64,000 bases of DNA from Prolixibacteraceae bacterium (GCA_028683385.1 JAQUIJ010000001.1:1-64000); one strand, 5' to 3'. Counted from the first letter of the stretch, positions 46,379 to 55,446 are shown. A program made the numbers and translations. Notes: generated by a model not told the origin, from the letters alone.

Positions 46379-46978
46379 CTAACAAACAATCTTTGCCACT
46401 AAAACAATTGGCATTTCCTCAAAATCAATCATCGCATTGATCAGTCCAACTTTCTGAAAACCAGAAATATCTTCTTCCCTGATTTCTTTTTCTGAGATAA
46501 TTCCCCTATCGAGTAGGAATTGGCGTTTGGTTCCTTTAAGCAAAGGAGTGGTTGGTGTAAACCAGGACTTTCCATCAAAAAAGAGCAAATTGGCCGCAAA
46601 TGAATCGGTCGCAAAACCATTTTTGACAATGATAATATCGTCGCAATTTTCGCTCTGGGCAAATAATTGCTGAAGAATTTGCCGGTCGGTGTATTTCAAG
46701 TGGTAGTCAACACTTTCGTGACGAACCACTTTCAGGCTATGAATGGTTCTGAAAGTATAAGGTTCGATTTCAATATTCCCGACCGAACTACCATACAAAA
46801 CCCGGACTTTAAAAACACCGGAAACACAGTTTTCGGGAACTACAATTGCCTTTGCCAAATCAATCTTTTCGACGTCTGGGAACAATTCGTTCATCGCACG
46901 ATTCAATCTGGTTTGGTGATATTCCAGATTTTGAACGACACCATTTTTCAGTTTCAATGACTCAACTAATAGGGACAT
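46379..46978 (-). CDS. pabC: aminotransferase class IV (4-amino-4-deoxychorismate lyase-like)
   Basis: PLP enzyme of fold type IV, 199 residues, shorter than typical PabC (about 270). It overlaps pabB by 17 bases, so the assignment as aminodeoxychorismate lyase, releasing p-aminobenzoate and pyruvate for folate synthesis, rests mainly on context. Visible motifs: NGVVQNLEYHQTRLNRAM at the start, the likely PLP lysine in DYHLKYTDRQIL, and KNGFATDSFAANLLFFDGKS with the cofactor-binding loop. The C-terminus is short. Confidence 0.8.
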   Translation of the reverse strand: MSLLVESLKLKNGVVQNLEYHQTRLNRAMNELFPDVEKIDLAKAIVVPENCVSGVFKVRVLYGSSVGNIEIEPYTFRTIHSLKVVRHESVDYHLKYTDRQILQQLFAQSENCDDIIIVKNGFATDSFAANLLFFDGKSWFTPTTPLLKGTKRQFLLDRGIISEKEIREEDISGFQKVGLINAMIDFEEMPIVLVAKIVC

Positions 46979-47933
46979 ATACTTTCTGAATGATTTCGTT
47001 GTATTCAGTTTGGCAATCGCTTAAAAAGGTGATTCCTCCCCCACTCTTGAAAACCAACTCATGGCCTTCCTGTTCCAAATATCGGATTAAAACACAGCTA
47101 TCCAGATTTTTTCCATCGAAAACACCAAAGACACCAGTGTAATATCCACGCGCACAATACTCTACCTGTTTGACGATCTCGACCGTTTTGGGTTTTGGAG
47201 CTCCGCAGATCGACCCGGCAGGCAACAATTTGGCCAAAATAGTTCCGATCGATTGCCGATAATTCTCAGGAAGTTTGCCGGAAATTTGTGAGCTCATCTG
47301 CAATAAATCGCCTCGATTAGTCTTGATCTTATCGATATACATCAACTTTTCAACCTCAACATTAGTAGCAACCATACTCAAATCATTCCTGATCAAATCA
47401 ACAATCGTATGGTGCTCGGCCACTTCCTTTTCGTCATTCTGCAAAACTTTTTCTGCATGATCGAGGTTGGCATCAATGGTTCCTTTCATCGGGAATGAGG
47501 AAATAACCCCATCATTAATGCGCACAAATATCTCAGGAGAGAAACACACAAACTGATCTTTTAACCAGACTTTGTAAGGTGCCTCGCTTCGATGAAAAAT
47601 TTCTTCCAGAGTAAGGTTTGTTTCTACCCAAGTGGGCATCGTTAAGTTGAGCAAATACGTGTCTCCATTGTGGATATGCTGCTGAACTTTGTTGAACGCT
47701 TGCTGATATTTCCCGAACTCAACGGGATGAATATTCCAGACAACTGACTGATCCTGACTTATTTCTGGATTAAAATTACTTTTTACAGGTGTTTCCCAAA
47801 GAATTTCAGAAACGTTATCCAGCCCAAAGATCAATGGCTTTTCAAAGTCAAAATCGATCACAAAAACGAACGGCTTGCCTTGTGCGCCCAGTTCGTTCAT
47901 TTGGTTAATTGTATGTTGCTGAATTTCGTTCAT
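46962..47933 (-). CDS. pabB: aminodeoxychorismate synthase component I
   Basis: Chorismate-utilising enzyme of 323 residues that converts chorismate and ammonia to 4-amino-4-deoxychorismate. The start is set at 47931-47933 (MNEIQQHTINQ); the frame to 48002 adds an unrelated stretch. The chorismate-binding core is present: GDTYLLNLTMPT, FPMKGTIDA, HTIVDLIRNDLSMV, LLPAGSICGAPKPKTVEIV and GVFGVFDG, FKSGGGITFLSD. It lacks the N-terminal regulatory half of longer PabB proteins, as is usual in Bacteroidota. It is cotranscribed with the class IV lyase gene. Confidence 0.9.
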   Translation of the reverse strand: MNEIQQHTINQMNELGAQGKPFVFVIDFDFEKPLIFGLDNVSEILWETPVKSNFNPEISQDQSVVWNIHPVEFGKYQQAFNKVQQHIHNGDTYLLNLTMPTWVETNLTLEEIFHRSEAPYKVWLKDQFVCFSPEIFVRINDGVISSFPMKGTIDANLDHAEKVLQNDEKEVAEHHTIVDLIRNDLSMVATNVEVEKLMYIDKIKTNRGDLLQMSSQISGKLPENYRQSIGTILAKLLPAGSICGAPKPKTVEIVKQVEYCARGYYTGVFGVFDGKNLDSCVLIRYLEQEGHELVFKSGGGITFLSDCQTEYNEIIQKVYVPIS

Positions 47934-48118
47934 AACGGAGTTCAAAGATATGAAAAAAGCAGGAAGACCGGAGTCCGAAGCCTGGAGATGGGATCGCGGC
48001 ACACTGAGAGCGCTGTTCCCTGAACTGCGAAGCGAGAGTAATTGAGGAATGGTGGTTAATTCTTCAAATTGATTTAAAAAATCACTGAGATTTCGTATTT
48101 GTGTGTTATTTTTGAATC

Positions 48119-48802
48119 ATGAGCATCGCAGAAAACATAGACCTCGTAAAAGCAAACCTACCGGCTCAGGTTCAGCTTATTGCTGTATCTAAAACCAAGC
48201 CGGTTGAAATGCTTGTAGAAGCATACCGCCATGGACAACGGGCCTTTGGAGAAAACAAGGTTCAGGAGTTGTCCGGAAAATTTGAAAAGCTTCCGAAAGA
48301 CATTGAATGGCATTTTATCGGCCATATGCAAACCAACAAAGTGAAATACATTGCCCCGTTTATCCATTTGATTCACGGCGTTGATTCGTTTAAACTGCTT
48401 AAAACCATCAATACTGAAGCAAAAAAAATAGACCGGATCATTCCCTGCCTGCTTCAGTTCCACATTGCTGAAGAAGAAACAAAATTTGGGTTCTCCTTGG
48501 CTGAGGTTGAAGAAATGCTGAAATCTGATGAATTTAAACTTCTGGAAAACGTAAAAATTTCAGGAGTAATGGGAATGGCAACTTATACCGACGATGAAAA
48601 TCAAATCCGCAAAGAATTTGCATGCCTGAAAACCTATTTCGATAAGCTAAAGTCGGACTATTTTGCCAACGAACCCAAATTCAAGGAAATTTCGATGGGA
48701 ATGTCGGGCGATTACCGGATTGCTGTCGAAGAAGGAAGTACGATGGTTCGGATCGGGAGTACAATTTTTGGCGAAAGGAATTACAATTCCGAAACCTTAT
48801 GA
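48119..48802 (+). CDS. yggS: PLP homeostasis protein, YggS/PLPBP family
   Basis: Pyridoxal phosphate-binding protein of 227 residues, single TIM-barrel domain of alanine-racemase type, involved in PLP balance and amino acid/keto-acid pools. The PLP lysine lies in LIAVSKTKPVEML; other landmarks are AFGENKVQELSGKF, EWHFIGHMQTNKV, ISGVMGMATYTDD and the phosphate-binding SMGMSGDYRIAVEEGSTMVR. The ATG lies only 4 bases after a TATTTTTG box, so its mRNA may have almost no leader. The DHOD-like gene follows after 43 bases. Confidence 0.93.
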   Translation: MSIAENIDLVKANLPAQVQLIAVSKTKPVEMLVEAYRHGQRAFGENKVQELSGKFEKLPKDIEWHFIGHMQTNKVKYIAPFIHLIHGVDSFKLLKTINTEAKKIDRIIPCLLQFHIAEEETKFGFSLAEVEEMLKSDEFKLLENVKISGVMGMATYTDDENQIRKEFACLKTYFDKLKSDYFANEPKFKEISMGMSGDYRIAVEEGSTMVRIGSTIFGERNYNSETL

Positions 48803-48845
48803 ATCAATTGATTGTTATTTGGTCAACACACCAAATCCAATCGAT

Positions 48846-49829
48846 ATGATTAATCTGGAAACCCAATACATGGGATTGAAATTAAAAAATCCCATTATCA
48901 TAGCCAGCTCTGGCCTTACCAATTCCATCGAGAAAATTAAAGACCTTGAAAAAGCAGGAGCAGGAGCAATTGTCCTGAAATCAATTTTTGAAGAACAAAT
49001 CAACAACGAAGTAAACAGCCAGGTCAATCGCCAGCCTCAACATTTAATTCCTGAAGAAGAAGACTTTACATGGAATTTCACCCGCAATAAATTAATATCC
49101 AGCCACCTGAATTTGCTGAGCGAAGCTAAAAAAGAAACCGAAATTCCGATTATCGCCAGCATCACATGTATGTCGACATCTGAATGGGTTGTATTTGCCA
49201 AAGATTTGGAAAATGCTGGAGCCGATGCGCTCGAACTCAATTTATTTTTTGTGCCAACCGATCCGAATAAAACTTCAGAAGAAATTGAGCAACAATACCT
49301 ACGAATTGTTTCGGAAGTCAGAAAGAACGTAAAAATTCCAATCTCAGTAAAAATCGGCTTCAATTTCAGCAACCTGGTGGGCATGGCCAATAAACTTACG
49401 ATAAGTGGCGCCAATGCTCTTGTCATGTTCAACCGATTTTATGAACCCGACGTTAGTCTTGAAAAACTGGAGTTGACTTCATCCGAAGTTTTCAGTTGTC
49501 CGGAAGACATTCGCCGTTCAATGCGTTGGATTGGACTCATTTCATCACAACTACCTAATGTTCAAATTGCTGCCGGAACTGGGATTCATGATGGCGAAGC
49601 CGTAATCAAACAATTATTAATTGGCGCTCAGGTCACTCAGATCTGTTCTTCGGTTTACATTAATGGCACTCAGGTAATCGCCGGAATGATCAACGACCTG
49701 ACGGCATTTATGAAAAAACGACATTTTAAGAAAATTGAAGATTTTCGCGGACGTTTGTCTTACAAAAACATATCGAACCCTGCCATTTACGAAAGAGCCC
49801 AGTTTATGAAGTATTTCGAAGGAAAATAA
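48846..49829 (+). CDS. dihydroorotate dehydrogenase-like protein
   Basis: FMN-binding TIM-barrel protein of 327 residues related to class 1 dihydroorotate dehydrogenases. The start is set at 48846 (MINLETQYMGLKLKNP), since the upstream part of the frame overlaps yggS. Family segments: LKNPIIIASSGLTN, GAGAIVLKSIFEEQI, IIASITCMSTSEWV, ADALELNLFFVP, ISVKIGFNFSN and NVQIAAGTGIHDGEAV. The class 1 catalytic Cys loop is not obvious, and annotated homologues are called DHOD-like; a real role in pyrimidine synthesis is doubtful. Confidence 0.85.
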   Translation: MINLETQYMGLKLKNPIIIASSGLTNSIEKIKDLEKAGAGAIVLKSIFEEQINNEVNSQVNRQPQHLIPEEEDFTWNFTRNKLISSHLNLLSEAKKETEIPIIASITCMSTSEWVVFAKDLENAGADALELNLFFVPTDPNKTSEEIEQQYLRIVSEVRKNVKIPISVKIGFNFSNLVGMANKLTISGANALVMFNRFYEPDVSLEKLELTSSEVFSCPEDIRRSMRWIGLISSQLPNVQIAAGTGIHDGEAVIKQLLIGAQVTQICSSVYINGTQVIAGMINDLTAFMKKRHFKKIEDFRGRLSYKNISNPAIYERAQFMKYFEGK

Positions 49830-49875
49830 ATCTATAAAAAGGGGCTGTAATAAAAGTGGAAAACCTTGTTGAACT

Positions 49876-49944
49876 CGTCACCTTGAATTTATTTCAGGGT
49901 CTGTAACACAATGCAGAGAGATCCTGAAACAAGTTCAGGATGAC
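49876..49944. repeat. intergenic inverted repeat, CTTGAA/TTCAGG type
   Basis: GTCACCTTGAA...TTTCAGGGTCT on the left is the imperfect inverse of AGATCCTGAAACAAGTTCAGG...TGAC on the right. The unit (CCTGAAACAAGTTCAGGATGAC) is of a kind I know as a common dispersed repeat between Bacteroidota genes. Confidence 0.6.
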
Positions 49945-49974
49945 TGGTATATATACTTTTAGTTCTTATCCTTT

Positions 49975-50502
49975 TCAATATCCGATCGAAGGTAAAAAAT
50001 CGATCACATCCAAGATCAATGCTTTCTTTTGCTCATCAGTTGTTTTCATAGCAACTTCAAGTCGGTCGATCTCCATATCGATTTTGGTCTGATCAATTTT
50101 AGCGGTCATATTTAGGATAACCGTATAAGCTTCAAAAGCAACCATAAAATCACTTTCTATGAGCAAATCGACAAATAAATTGAGGTAATTGCTGTAGTCA
50201 AGTCCGTTCTCCCAGCAACTAGCTACCAAACTTTTTAGTTCGGGCGCATATTTCTGATTCTGAATGGCTGAAACAATCAATGGGATAGCGTCACTTTCCT
50301 TTAAATTAGCAAACAAATCGGTAACCTTTCTCTTTATTTCCGGATCCGGAGTCAGGTGTAGCAGCTCAATCAGGAAAGGAATATCAGCCGATTTTCCTGA
50401 AACGCGCAAATCTTCAAGTGTCTCAATAACTTTGAGAGAATCTGCCGAATGCAATCCTTTCAGCATATTTTTGTGGTCGTTTGGAGTCTGATCTGTTGTC
50501 AT
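49975..50502 (-). CDS. HEAT-repeat-like hypothetical protein
   Basis: Soluble, all-helical protein of 175 residues; start at 50500-50502 (MTTDQTPNDHKNML). Pairs of helices such as SLKVIETLEDLRVSGKSADI, PFLIELLHLTPDPEIKRKV and LIVSAIQNQKYAPELKSLVA resemble HEAT/armadillo repeats, so a protein-binding scaffold is plausible. No catalytic residues are suggested. It stands alone on the minus strand. Confidence 0.7.
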   Translation of the reverse strand: MTTDQTPNDHKNMLKGLHSADSLKVIETLEDLRVSGKSADIPFLIELLHLTPDPEIKRKVTDLFANLKESDAIPLIVSAIQNQKYAPELKSLVASCWENGLDYSNYLNLFVDLLIESDFMVAFEAYTVILNMTAKIDQTKIDMEIDRLEVAMKTTDEQKKALILDVIDFLPSIGY

Positions 50503-50658
50503 TGAAATACCTTTAATGTTTTGCAAATTTAATCATTTGAAGCTATTCTTGGTCATTCAGGGTACAAGCTTACGCTACGAAGGAATAAAATAAGGTTAAT
50601 ATCCCAACGGAAAAGAATGATATTTGCCTGTTCTTACCCACGAAATCCACCTTAATTC

Positions 50659-50666
50659 TAACTTTG
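50659..50666 (+). promoter_or_regulatory. candidate -7 promoter box for the MATE gene
   Basis: TAACTTTG matches TAnnTTTG, 20 bases before the ATG at 50686. A -33 box at the right distance is not evident. Confidence 0.35.
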
Positions 50667-50685
50667 CACTCCAATTTTAATCCTG

Positions 50686-52047
50686 ATGATGAACGAAAAG
50701 ACCAAAGATCTTGCTGAATTGAGTATTCCGAAGCTGATGCTGAAATTTTTTATCCCGGCATTTATCGGCGTGTTTGTAAATGCTCTGTACAACATTGTCG
50801 ATCGTATTTTTATCGGACAAGGAGTTGGATCAATGGCTTTAAGCGGCATTTCAGCAATCTTTCCGGTAATGTTGATTGTGATGGGTTTCGGCATGCTGAT
50901 TGGTATTGGCGCCGGAGTTTTAGTTTCAATCAATTTAGGGAAACACGATCAAAATAAGGCAGAGCAGGTTCTGGGCAGTAGCTTTTTACTCATGTTGCTT
51001 GTTGCGGTTGTCATCACCATCATCGGTTTTTCCATTAAAGGGCCGTTGCTTCGGTCGTTTGGTGCCACAGCCGAAACCATAGGTTATGCCAACGATTACC
51101 TCGATATTATTTTAGCCGGAACAGTTTTTCAGGTAGTTGGGTTTTCGCTGAACAACATTATCCGTTCCGAAGGGAATGCACATACAGCTATGCTCTCCAT
51201 GCTTATCAGTGCGGGAACCAATCTGGTTCTTGATCCGATTTTCATTTTTGGCTTTGGAATGGGCGTAAAAGGCGCGGCATACGCTACCGTCATTTCAATG
51301 ATTGTGCTGACCATTTGGGTCCTTTTGCATTTCAGGAGTTCAAAAGCCGTTGTCAGATTGAAAAGAGAGAATATTGTTTTCGACCGGGTAATTCTGTTCG
51401 AAATTATTGCCATTGGAATGGCGCCATTCTTTATGCAGATTGCCAACAGCCTGGTTCAGGGGTTGCTTAATACGAAACTGATTGCTTTTGGAGGCGATTT
51501 GGCAGTTGGTGCAATGGGAATTGTAAACAGCATGGCTACAATGATTGTCATGGCGATTGTGGCCATTAATATGGCTTCGCAGCCAATTATTAGTTTCAAT
51601 TACGGCGCCAAATCGTACCAGCGCGTGAAAGATACGTTACGAATTGCCATGATTGCAGCAACCGGTATTGCTGTTTTTGCATTTGTAATGGTTGAAGCAC
51701 TTCCCGGAGCCATTGTCAAACTGTTTAATTCCTCGGATGCAGGCTTACTCGATTTGGGAAAACAAGGGCTGCGATTGGGCTTGATGGCTCTGCCTTTTGT
51801 CGGGTTTCAGGTAGTCGCCGGAAATTTCTTTCAATCGATGGGGAAGGCTAAAATTGCAGTTATTCTCACCTTATTGCGTCAGGTTATTATTTTGATTCCG
51901 CTTATTTTTCTACTTCCAAATTATCTCGGACTCAAAGGCATTTGGCTGTCCATGCCAATTTCCGATTTTTGCTCAGCAATAGTAGTTGTATTTATTCTGG
52001 TTAATCACTGGAAAAAACTAAGTGTTTTGGCTGAAACTCCAAACTAA
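50686..52047 (+). CDS. MATE family efflux transporter
   Basis: Inner-membrane antiporter of 453 residues with 12 hydrophobic segments in two homologous halves. N-terminal landmarks are IPKLMLKFFIPAFIGVFVNA and LYNIVDRIFIGQGVGSMALS; the second half repeats the pattern with GLRLGLMALPFVGFQVVAG. These Na+ or H+ coupled pumps export drugs and metabolites. An ATG one codon downstream is an alternative start. Monocistronic. Confidence 0.93.
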   Translation: MMNEKTKDLAELSIPKLMLKFFIPAFIGVFVNALYNIVDRIFIGQGVGSMALSGISAIFPVMLIVMGFGMLIGIGAGVLVSINLGKHDQNKAEQVLGSSFLLMLLVAVVITIIGFSIKGPLLRSFGATAETIGYANDYLDIILAGTVFQVVGFSLNNIIRSEGNAHTAMLSMLISAGTNLVLDPIFIFGFGMGVKGAAYATVISMIVLTIWVLLHFRSSKAVVRLKRENIVFDRVILFEIIAIGMAPFFMQIANSLVQGLLNTKLIAFGGDLAVGAMGIVNSMATMIVMAIVAINMASQPIISFNYGAKSYQRVKDTLRIAMIAATGIAVFAFVMVEALPGAIVKLFNSSDAGLLDLGKQGLRLGLMALPFVGFQVVAGNFFQSMGKAKIAVILTLLRQVIILIPLIFLLPNYLGLKGIWLSMPISDFCSAIVVVFILVNHWKKLSVLAETPN

Positions 52048-52070
52048 TTGATTCACAAAATAATCAGGAC

Positions 52071-52958
52071 TTAGTAATCAACGGCAACTCCAATATCTCT
52101 TAAACATTTAATTTGTTCCATTGGTATTTTGTTGCCGCTTAAATCGGCATATTCAAGCACTTCTATTTCCAGCAATGGCAAAATATCGGTAATCGAATTG
52201 TTCGACAGGTCAATGCTTTTCAGTTGTTGCAGATTACTAATATCGTCGATGTATTCAATCTGATTGTTCGATAAATTCAGTTCCTGAAGGCTAGCAAGGC
52301 AGGCAAGTGGTGATAGGTCATAAATCAGGTTAAACGACAAATCCATCGAAACCGTGTGGATACAATATTCCACCCCGTCCAGATCATCAATTTCCGATTC
52401 CGAAAGCTCAATTTCATCCAAATCTTCCAAATAATAAGTGGGGAAAGTCGTATCGGTATCGCCATATTGTCTGATTTGCATGGCCTCGTAGAAAGAATAA
52501 CCTTCTGATCTTTCCTTGTGCTTTCCTTTGCGGGGTTTCTTTTTTTTATCCTGGAAATAACTGAACCCGCTATCTTTTACATCCCACTCATATTCCGGAT
52601 GATAATCAATATCCTCAAAACTTTCAATGGTGGCGGCTATTTCCTCAATATTCTCAATTACAAAAATATGTTCGAACCGGGCGAGAGTCAAGATGTCTTC
52701 TTGTTGGGCGGCCGAGCTGATCAAACCACGATAATAATCGCCGCGATCAGGATGATACAACGAAATGATCTTTGCAAAGCCCTTGCCATCCGGTTCAATC
52801 GCAATCTCAACCCATTCCGAAAGCATTCCTGAAATAATGTTCAGCTTCTCATATTCCTTTTCCTTGTATAAACGGATCAGGTTTCGTGTAATCTTATTCA
52901 GGTTAACTTCAGACCAGGCTTCAAGAAGTCTTTCTTTCAAATCGTTTGCTTTTTCCAT
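52071..52958 (-). CDS. leucine-rich repeat protein
   Basis: Protein of 295 residues. The N-terminal half (about 1-165) is helical and resembles no family I can name (RLLEAWSEVNLNKITRNLIR; GMLSEWVEIAIEPDGKG). The C-terminal quarter has 3-4 leucine-rich repeats: LASLQELNLSNNQIEYIDDI, SNLQQLKSIDLSNNSITDIL, EVLEYADLSGNKI. No signal peptide, so it is cytoplasmic. Its gene overlaps the end of the upstream cupin gene by 38 bases in a different frame, indicating cotranscription. Function unknown. Confidence 0.8.
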   Translation of the reverse strand: MEKANDLKERLLEAWSEVNLNKITRNLIRLYKEKEYEKLNIISGMLSEWVEIAIEPDGKGFAKIISLYHPDRGDYYRGLISSAAQQEDILTLARFEHIFVIENIEEIAATIESFEDIDYHPEYEWDVKDSGFSYFQDKKKKPRKGKHKERSEGYSFYEAMQIRQYGDTDTTFPTYYLEDLDEIELSESEIDDLDGVEYCIHTVSMDLSFNLIYDLSPLACLASLQELNLSNNQIEYIDDISNLQQLKSIDLSNNSITDILPLLEIEVLEYADLSGNKIPMEQIKCLRDIGVAVDY

Positions 52959-53325
52959 CCTCTAGCTCAAATTTTTCTTCCTGAAACTTCAGAAAATCTC
53001 CATCAATGATCAACAGCTTCACTCCATTTTTTGTTGTCGAACGGTGCGAACTCAGTTCGTCGGTCACCACATAAGTCATTCCGGGAGTTAAATAGCTGTG
53101 ATTGCCATCTCCCGATTCGCTTACAAACTCACCTTCCAGACAGTGAACGATATGTCCTTTCCGGCACCAGTGATCGGCCATGTAACCGGCAGTGTATTCG
53201 ACGATACGAATTCTAAGTCCGGGCAATTGAATGGTTTGCCAAAAGGCGGTTCCGGTTTCGCCCTTGTGTTCCGTCTTCGGAACTACTGACCAATCGATGG
53301 TTTGAAATGGGATGTTTGGGTTCAT
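52921..53325 (-). CDS. DHWC-motif cupin-fold protein
   Basis: Small cytoplasmic cupin of 134 residues. The core AGYMADHWCRKGHIVHCLEG carries the DHWC motif for which the family is known, followed by the second cupin half HSYLTPGMTYVVTDELSSHR. Possible metal-binding histidines are in DHWC, KGHIVH and SSHRS. No enzymatic role is established. The 3' end overlaps the start of the leucine-rich repeat gene. Confidence 0.82.
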   Translation of the reverse strand: MNPNIPFQTIDWSVVPKTEHKGETGTAFWQTIQLPGLRIRIVEYTAGYMADHWCRKGHIVHCLEGEFVSESGDGNHSYLTPGMTYVVTDELSSHRSTTKNGVKLLIIDGDFLKFQEEKFELEDGKSKRFERKTS

Positions 53326-53364
53326 CGAGATGTTAGTTTTTAAATTGAAACTAAATTTTACTTG

Positions 53365-53553
53365 TCAACCAATTATACCCAGCAAAACCCAGACAAACAT
53401 GGGTCCATTCCTCAATCCTTGAATCCAGATTCCGACTAAGGTATTGCCTGTTTTTTGCACTGCATAAGGCAAAGTGAGCACTATGAGAATAAGTATAATG
53501 AGCAAAACAATTCCGAAAACAATGTGAAAAACGAACCAAAGCGAAGCATTTAT
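53365..53553 (-). CDS. possible small membrane protein without an ATG start
   Basis: Downstream of the heparinase-like gene and in its reading frame, 62 codons are open after a TAA, from an ATA at 53553 to a TGA at 53365-53367. The translation is strongly hydrophobic (WFVFHIVFGIVLLIILILIV, then TLPYAVQKTGNTLVGIW and MFVWVLLGIIG), as expected for a protein with two membrane helices. An AAGGAG sequence lies 6 bases before the ATA. An ATG at 53549 is in another frame that stops after 22 codons. It may be a non-canonical start, a frameshifted gene or a remnant. Confidence 0.35.
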   Translation of the reverse strand: MNASLWFVFHIVFGIVLLIILILIVLTLPYAVQKTGNTLVGIWIQGLRNGPMFVWVLLGIIG

Positions 53554-53571
53554 TTACCACTCCTTTCAGTT

Positions 53572-55446
53572 TTACCATTTCCCCAATGCCTTTGCAAATT
53601 TCACCTTTTCAGGATCAACCGATCCGGGAATGAGCAAAACCTGAATGGTTTGTTTCTGATTGGGTAGAAGCAGTATTTCGAACCCTACAAGTGATTTACC
53701 CGGATTGGGAGCATCATAATCAGTTGTGGGTTCGGTCGACCAGGTTTTCATCACAATATTTCCGGGAGAATCTACTTTCAGGAGCATTGAGTGGCCTTCT
53801 TTGGTAAGAATAATACTATTCTCTTTGATTTCGGGTGTTGCTGAAGTGAGCATTGTCCACCGAACTGTTGTTGATTGGTCAGTTGCTGCCAATTCATCGC
53901 GCACAACGACGAATTTTTGATCGACAATGGCAACACCACGACGGGCACTTGCCAACTGGCTTTCGTACACCGAAGATATGTCGGAAATGGCATACATGAA
54001 ATCTGGCTTGTCAGAGTGCTGATCGATTTTGGCATAACCGCTAACCCGCTGAAGCTGATCATTAACTGTCAATGTATTATGGGCACGGTTATTTATCCTG
54101 AAAATACTCCAGCGTTGTGCATCCTGGGTTCGTCCAAAAACCTGGATTCCTTTCGATTCGAGCGATTCGTATTCCTGCATGCCAAAATCGGTGGCCCAGC
54201 GCGAACCCTCGGATTCCATCACAAATGAACCAATATCCATGTGACCGTGATTTACCGAAGGAGATCCGGTTTTAAATCCGAGGTAAATAGCATTGGGGTC
54301 TGTCCACGAAGTGCGCATCAGGCAAACCGGATTGGCCCCCTGGCCTTTCCAAACAGTGTATTTTGGTGCGCTGATTTTATCCAATGACAAGTCTTTCCCC
54401 CAAATCATAACCGCCGGAAATAAACGGTCACTTACAAAAGATGAATAGTCGTCCTTTTGTAAATATCTTTTTTCGATCCATAATTGTGACAGATCGCCTG
54501 TTTTTTGGGCAAACCAATACATGGCAGGGCTGAGATCGCCGCGAGGCCCACAGTCGCCCCAGTTAAAACACAGACTGGAGACCGCATTCATATTTTCATA
54601 GAATTTGGCAGTCTGAAGGAATCCGGGCATTTTACTTAGGCCAAAATCAGTTGAGAATACCTTTTCAATAGCACTCAGGAACATCACGTTGAATGAAGTT
54701 CCATATCCCCAATAGCCAAAACCTTCCGGATAGGCCCCGTCTGGCTGGTATTCGTTCATTGGGAGAGGGATGGTATTCAGGGCACGTTCGATCATGCTTT
54801 TGGCGAGCTCCGGATTTTCGTCAGCAACGGCCAGAGCACCATAGGTCATTCCGGCATTACAGACCTGGTTCCAGTTGTGGGTTGCACCTAGCCAGCTGTT
54901 GTATTTCGGATCTAACGATTGATTTAACCCTTTTGAAACAATGGCCTCACGAATGATTTTTCGGGACTCATCAGACAATTTCGGATACAACCAATCGTAT
55001 CCGATGGAAACGGCCATAGTCATCTCGGCCACATCGAGAAAATGTGAGGGATTCCAGTCGCTGAAATTGGCGATGGCCAGCATTTCCTTTTCGCAACGCG
55101 CCAAATATTTTTCCTGACCGGTCATCCGGTATGCATATGATAACTGGAAGATACGACGCAAGGCTTCGCGCGATTTATCGAGCAAACGCCGTCCAATCTG
55201 GATACGTTCAACCGGTGGCAGGTCAATAATCCGGTCGCATTCTTTCAGGATGGCTTCATGCATTTTCTTCCAGACAGCATTCGACTCAATGGCCCGCTGA
55301 ATTTGCTGTTCTTCGCCTTTCAAGAGTAGAATGCGCGGATGTTGTTTTTCAGTAATGGTTCTAACCGAAACGGATTGCTGGGAAAACCCAATTACTGAAA
55401 AGCATAAAAGCAGTAAACTAAAAAGGGTTAGTTTGATGTATTTCAT
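53572..55446 (-). CDS. heparinase II/III-like polysaccharide lyase
   Basis: Secreted protein of 624 residues; signal peptide MKYIKLTLFSLLLLCFSV, cleavage near GFSQ. The alpha-helical toroid domain (about 30-350) includes HFLDVAEMTMAVSIGYDWLY, SWLGATHNWNQVCNAGMTYG and DGAYPEGFGYWGYGTSF. The C-terminal beta-sandwich of the heparinase II/III-like family has SVNHGHMDIGSFVMESEG, FRINNRAHNTLTVNDQLQ and RRGVAIVDQKFVVVRDE. The Tyr and His of GYWGYGTSF, HNWNQ and NHGHMD fit the lyase active site. The substrate, a uronic-acid polysaccharide, is unknown. Confidence 0.9.
   Translation of the reverse strand: MKYIKLTLFSLLLLCFSVIGFSQQSVSVRTITEKQHPRILLLKGEEQQIQRAIESNAVWKKMHEAILKECDRIIDLPPVERIQIGRRLLDKSREALRRIFQLSYAYRMTGQEKYLARCEKEMLAIANFSDWNPSHFLDVAEMTMAVSIGYDWLYPKLSDESRKIIREAIVSKGLNQSLDPKYNSWLGATHNWNQVCNAGMTYGALAVADENPELAKSMIERALNTIPLPMNEYQPDGAYPEGFGYWGYGTSFNVMFLSAIEKVFSTDFGLSKMPGFLQTAKFYENMNAVSSLCFNWGDCGPRGDLSPAMYWFAQKTGDLSQLWIEKRYLQKDDYSSFVSDRLFPAVMIWGKDLSLDKISAPKYTVWKGQGANPVCLMRTSWTDPNAIYLGFKTGSPSVNHGHMDIGSFVMESEGSRWATDFGMQEYESLESKGIQVFGRTQDAQRWSIFRINNRAHNTLTVNDQLQRVSGYAKIDQHSDKPDFMYAISDISSVYESQLASARRGVAIVDQKFVVVRDELAATDQSTTVRWTMLTSATPEIKENSIILTKEGHSMLLKVDSPGNIVMKTWSTEPTTDYDAPNPGKSLVGFEILLLPNQKQTIQVLLIPGSVDPEKVKFAKALGKW

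Noticed and set aside
53351-53578. 75-codon minus-strand frame with ATG in the gap after the heparinase-like gene
   Set aside because: Its translation is Cys/His-rich without pattern, while another frame of the same DNA gives credible membrane helices.
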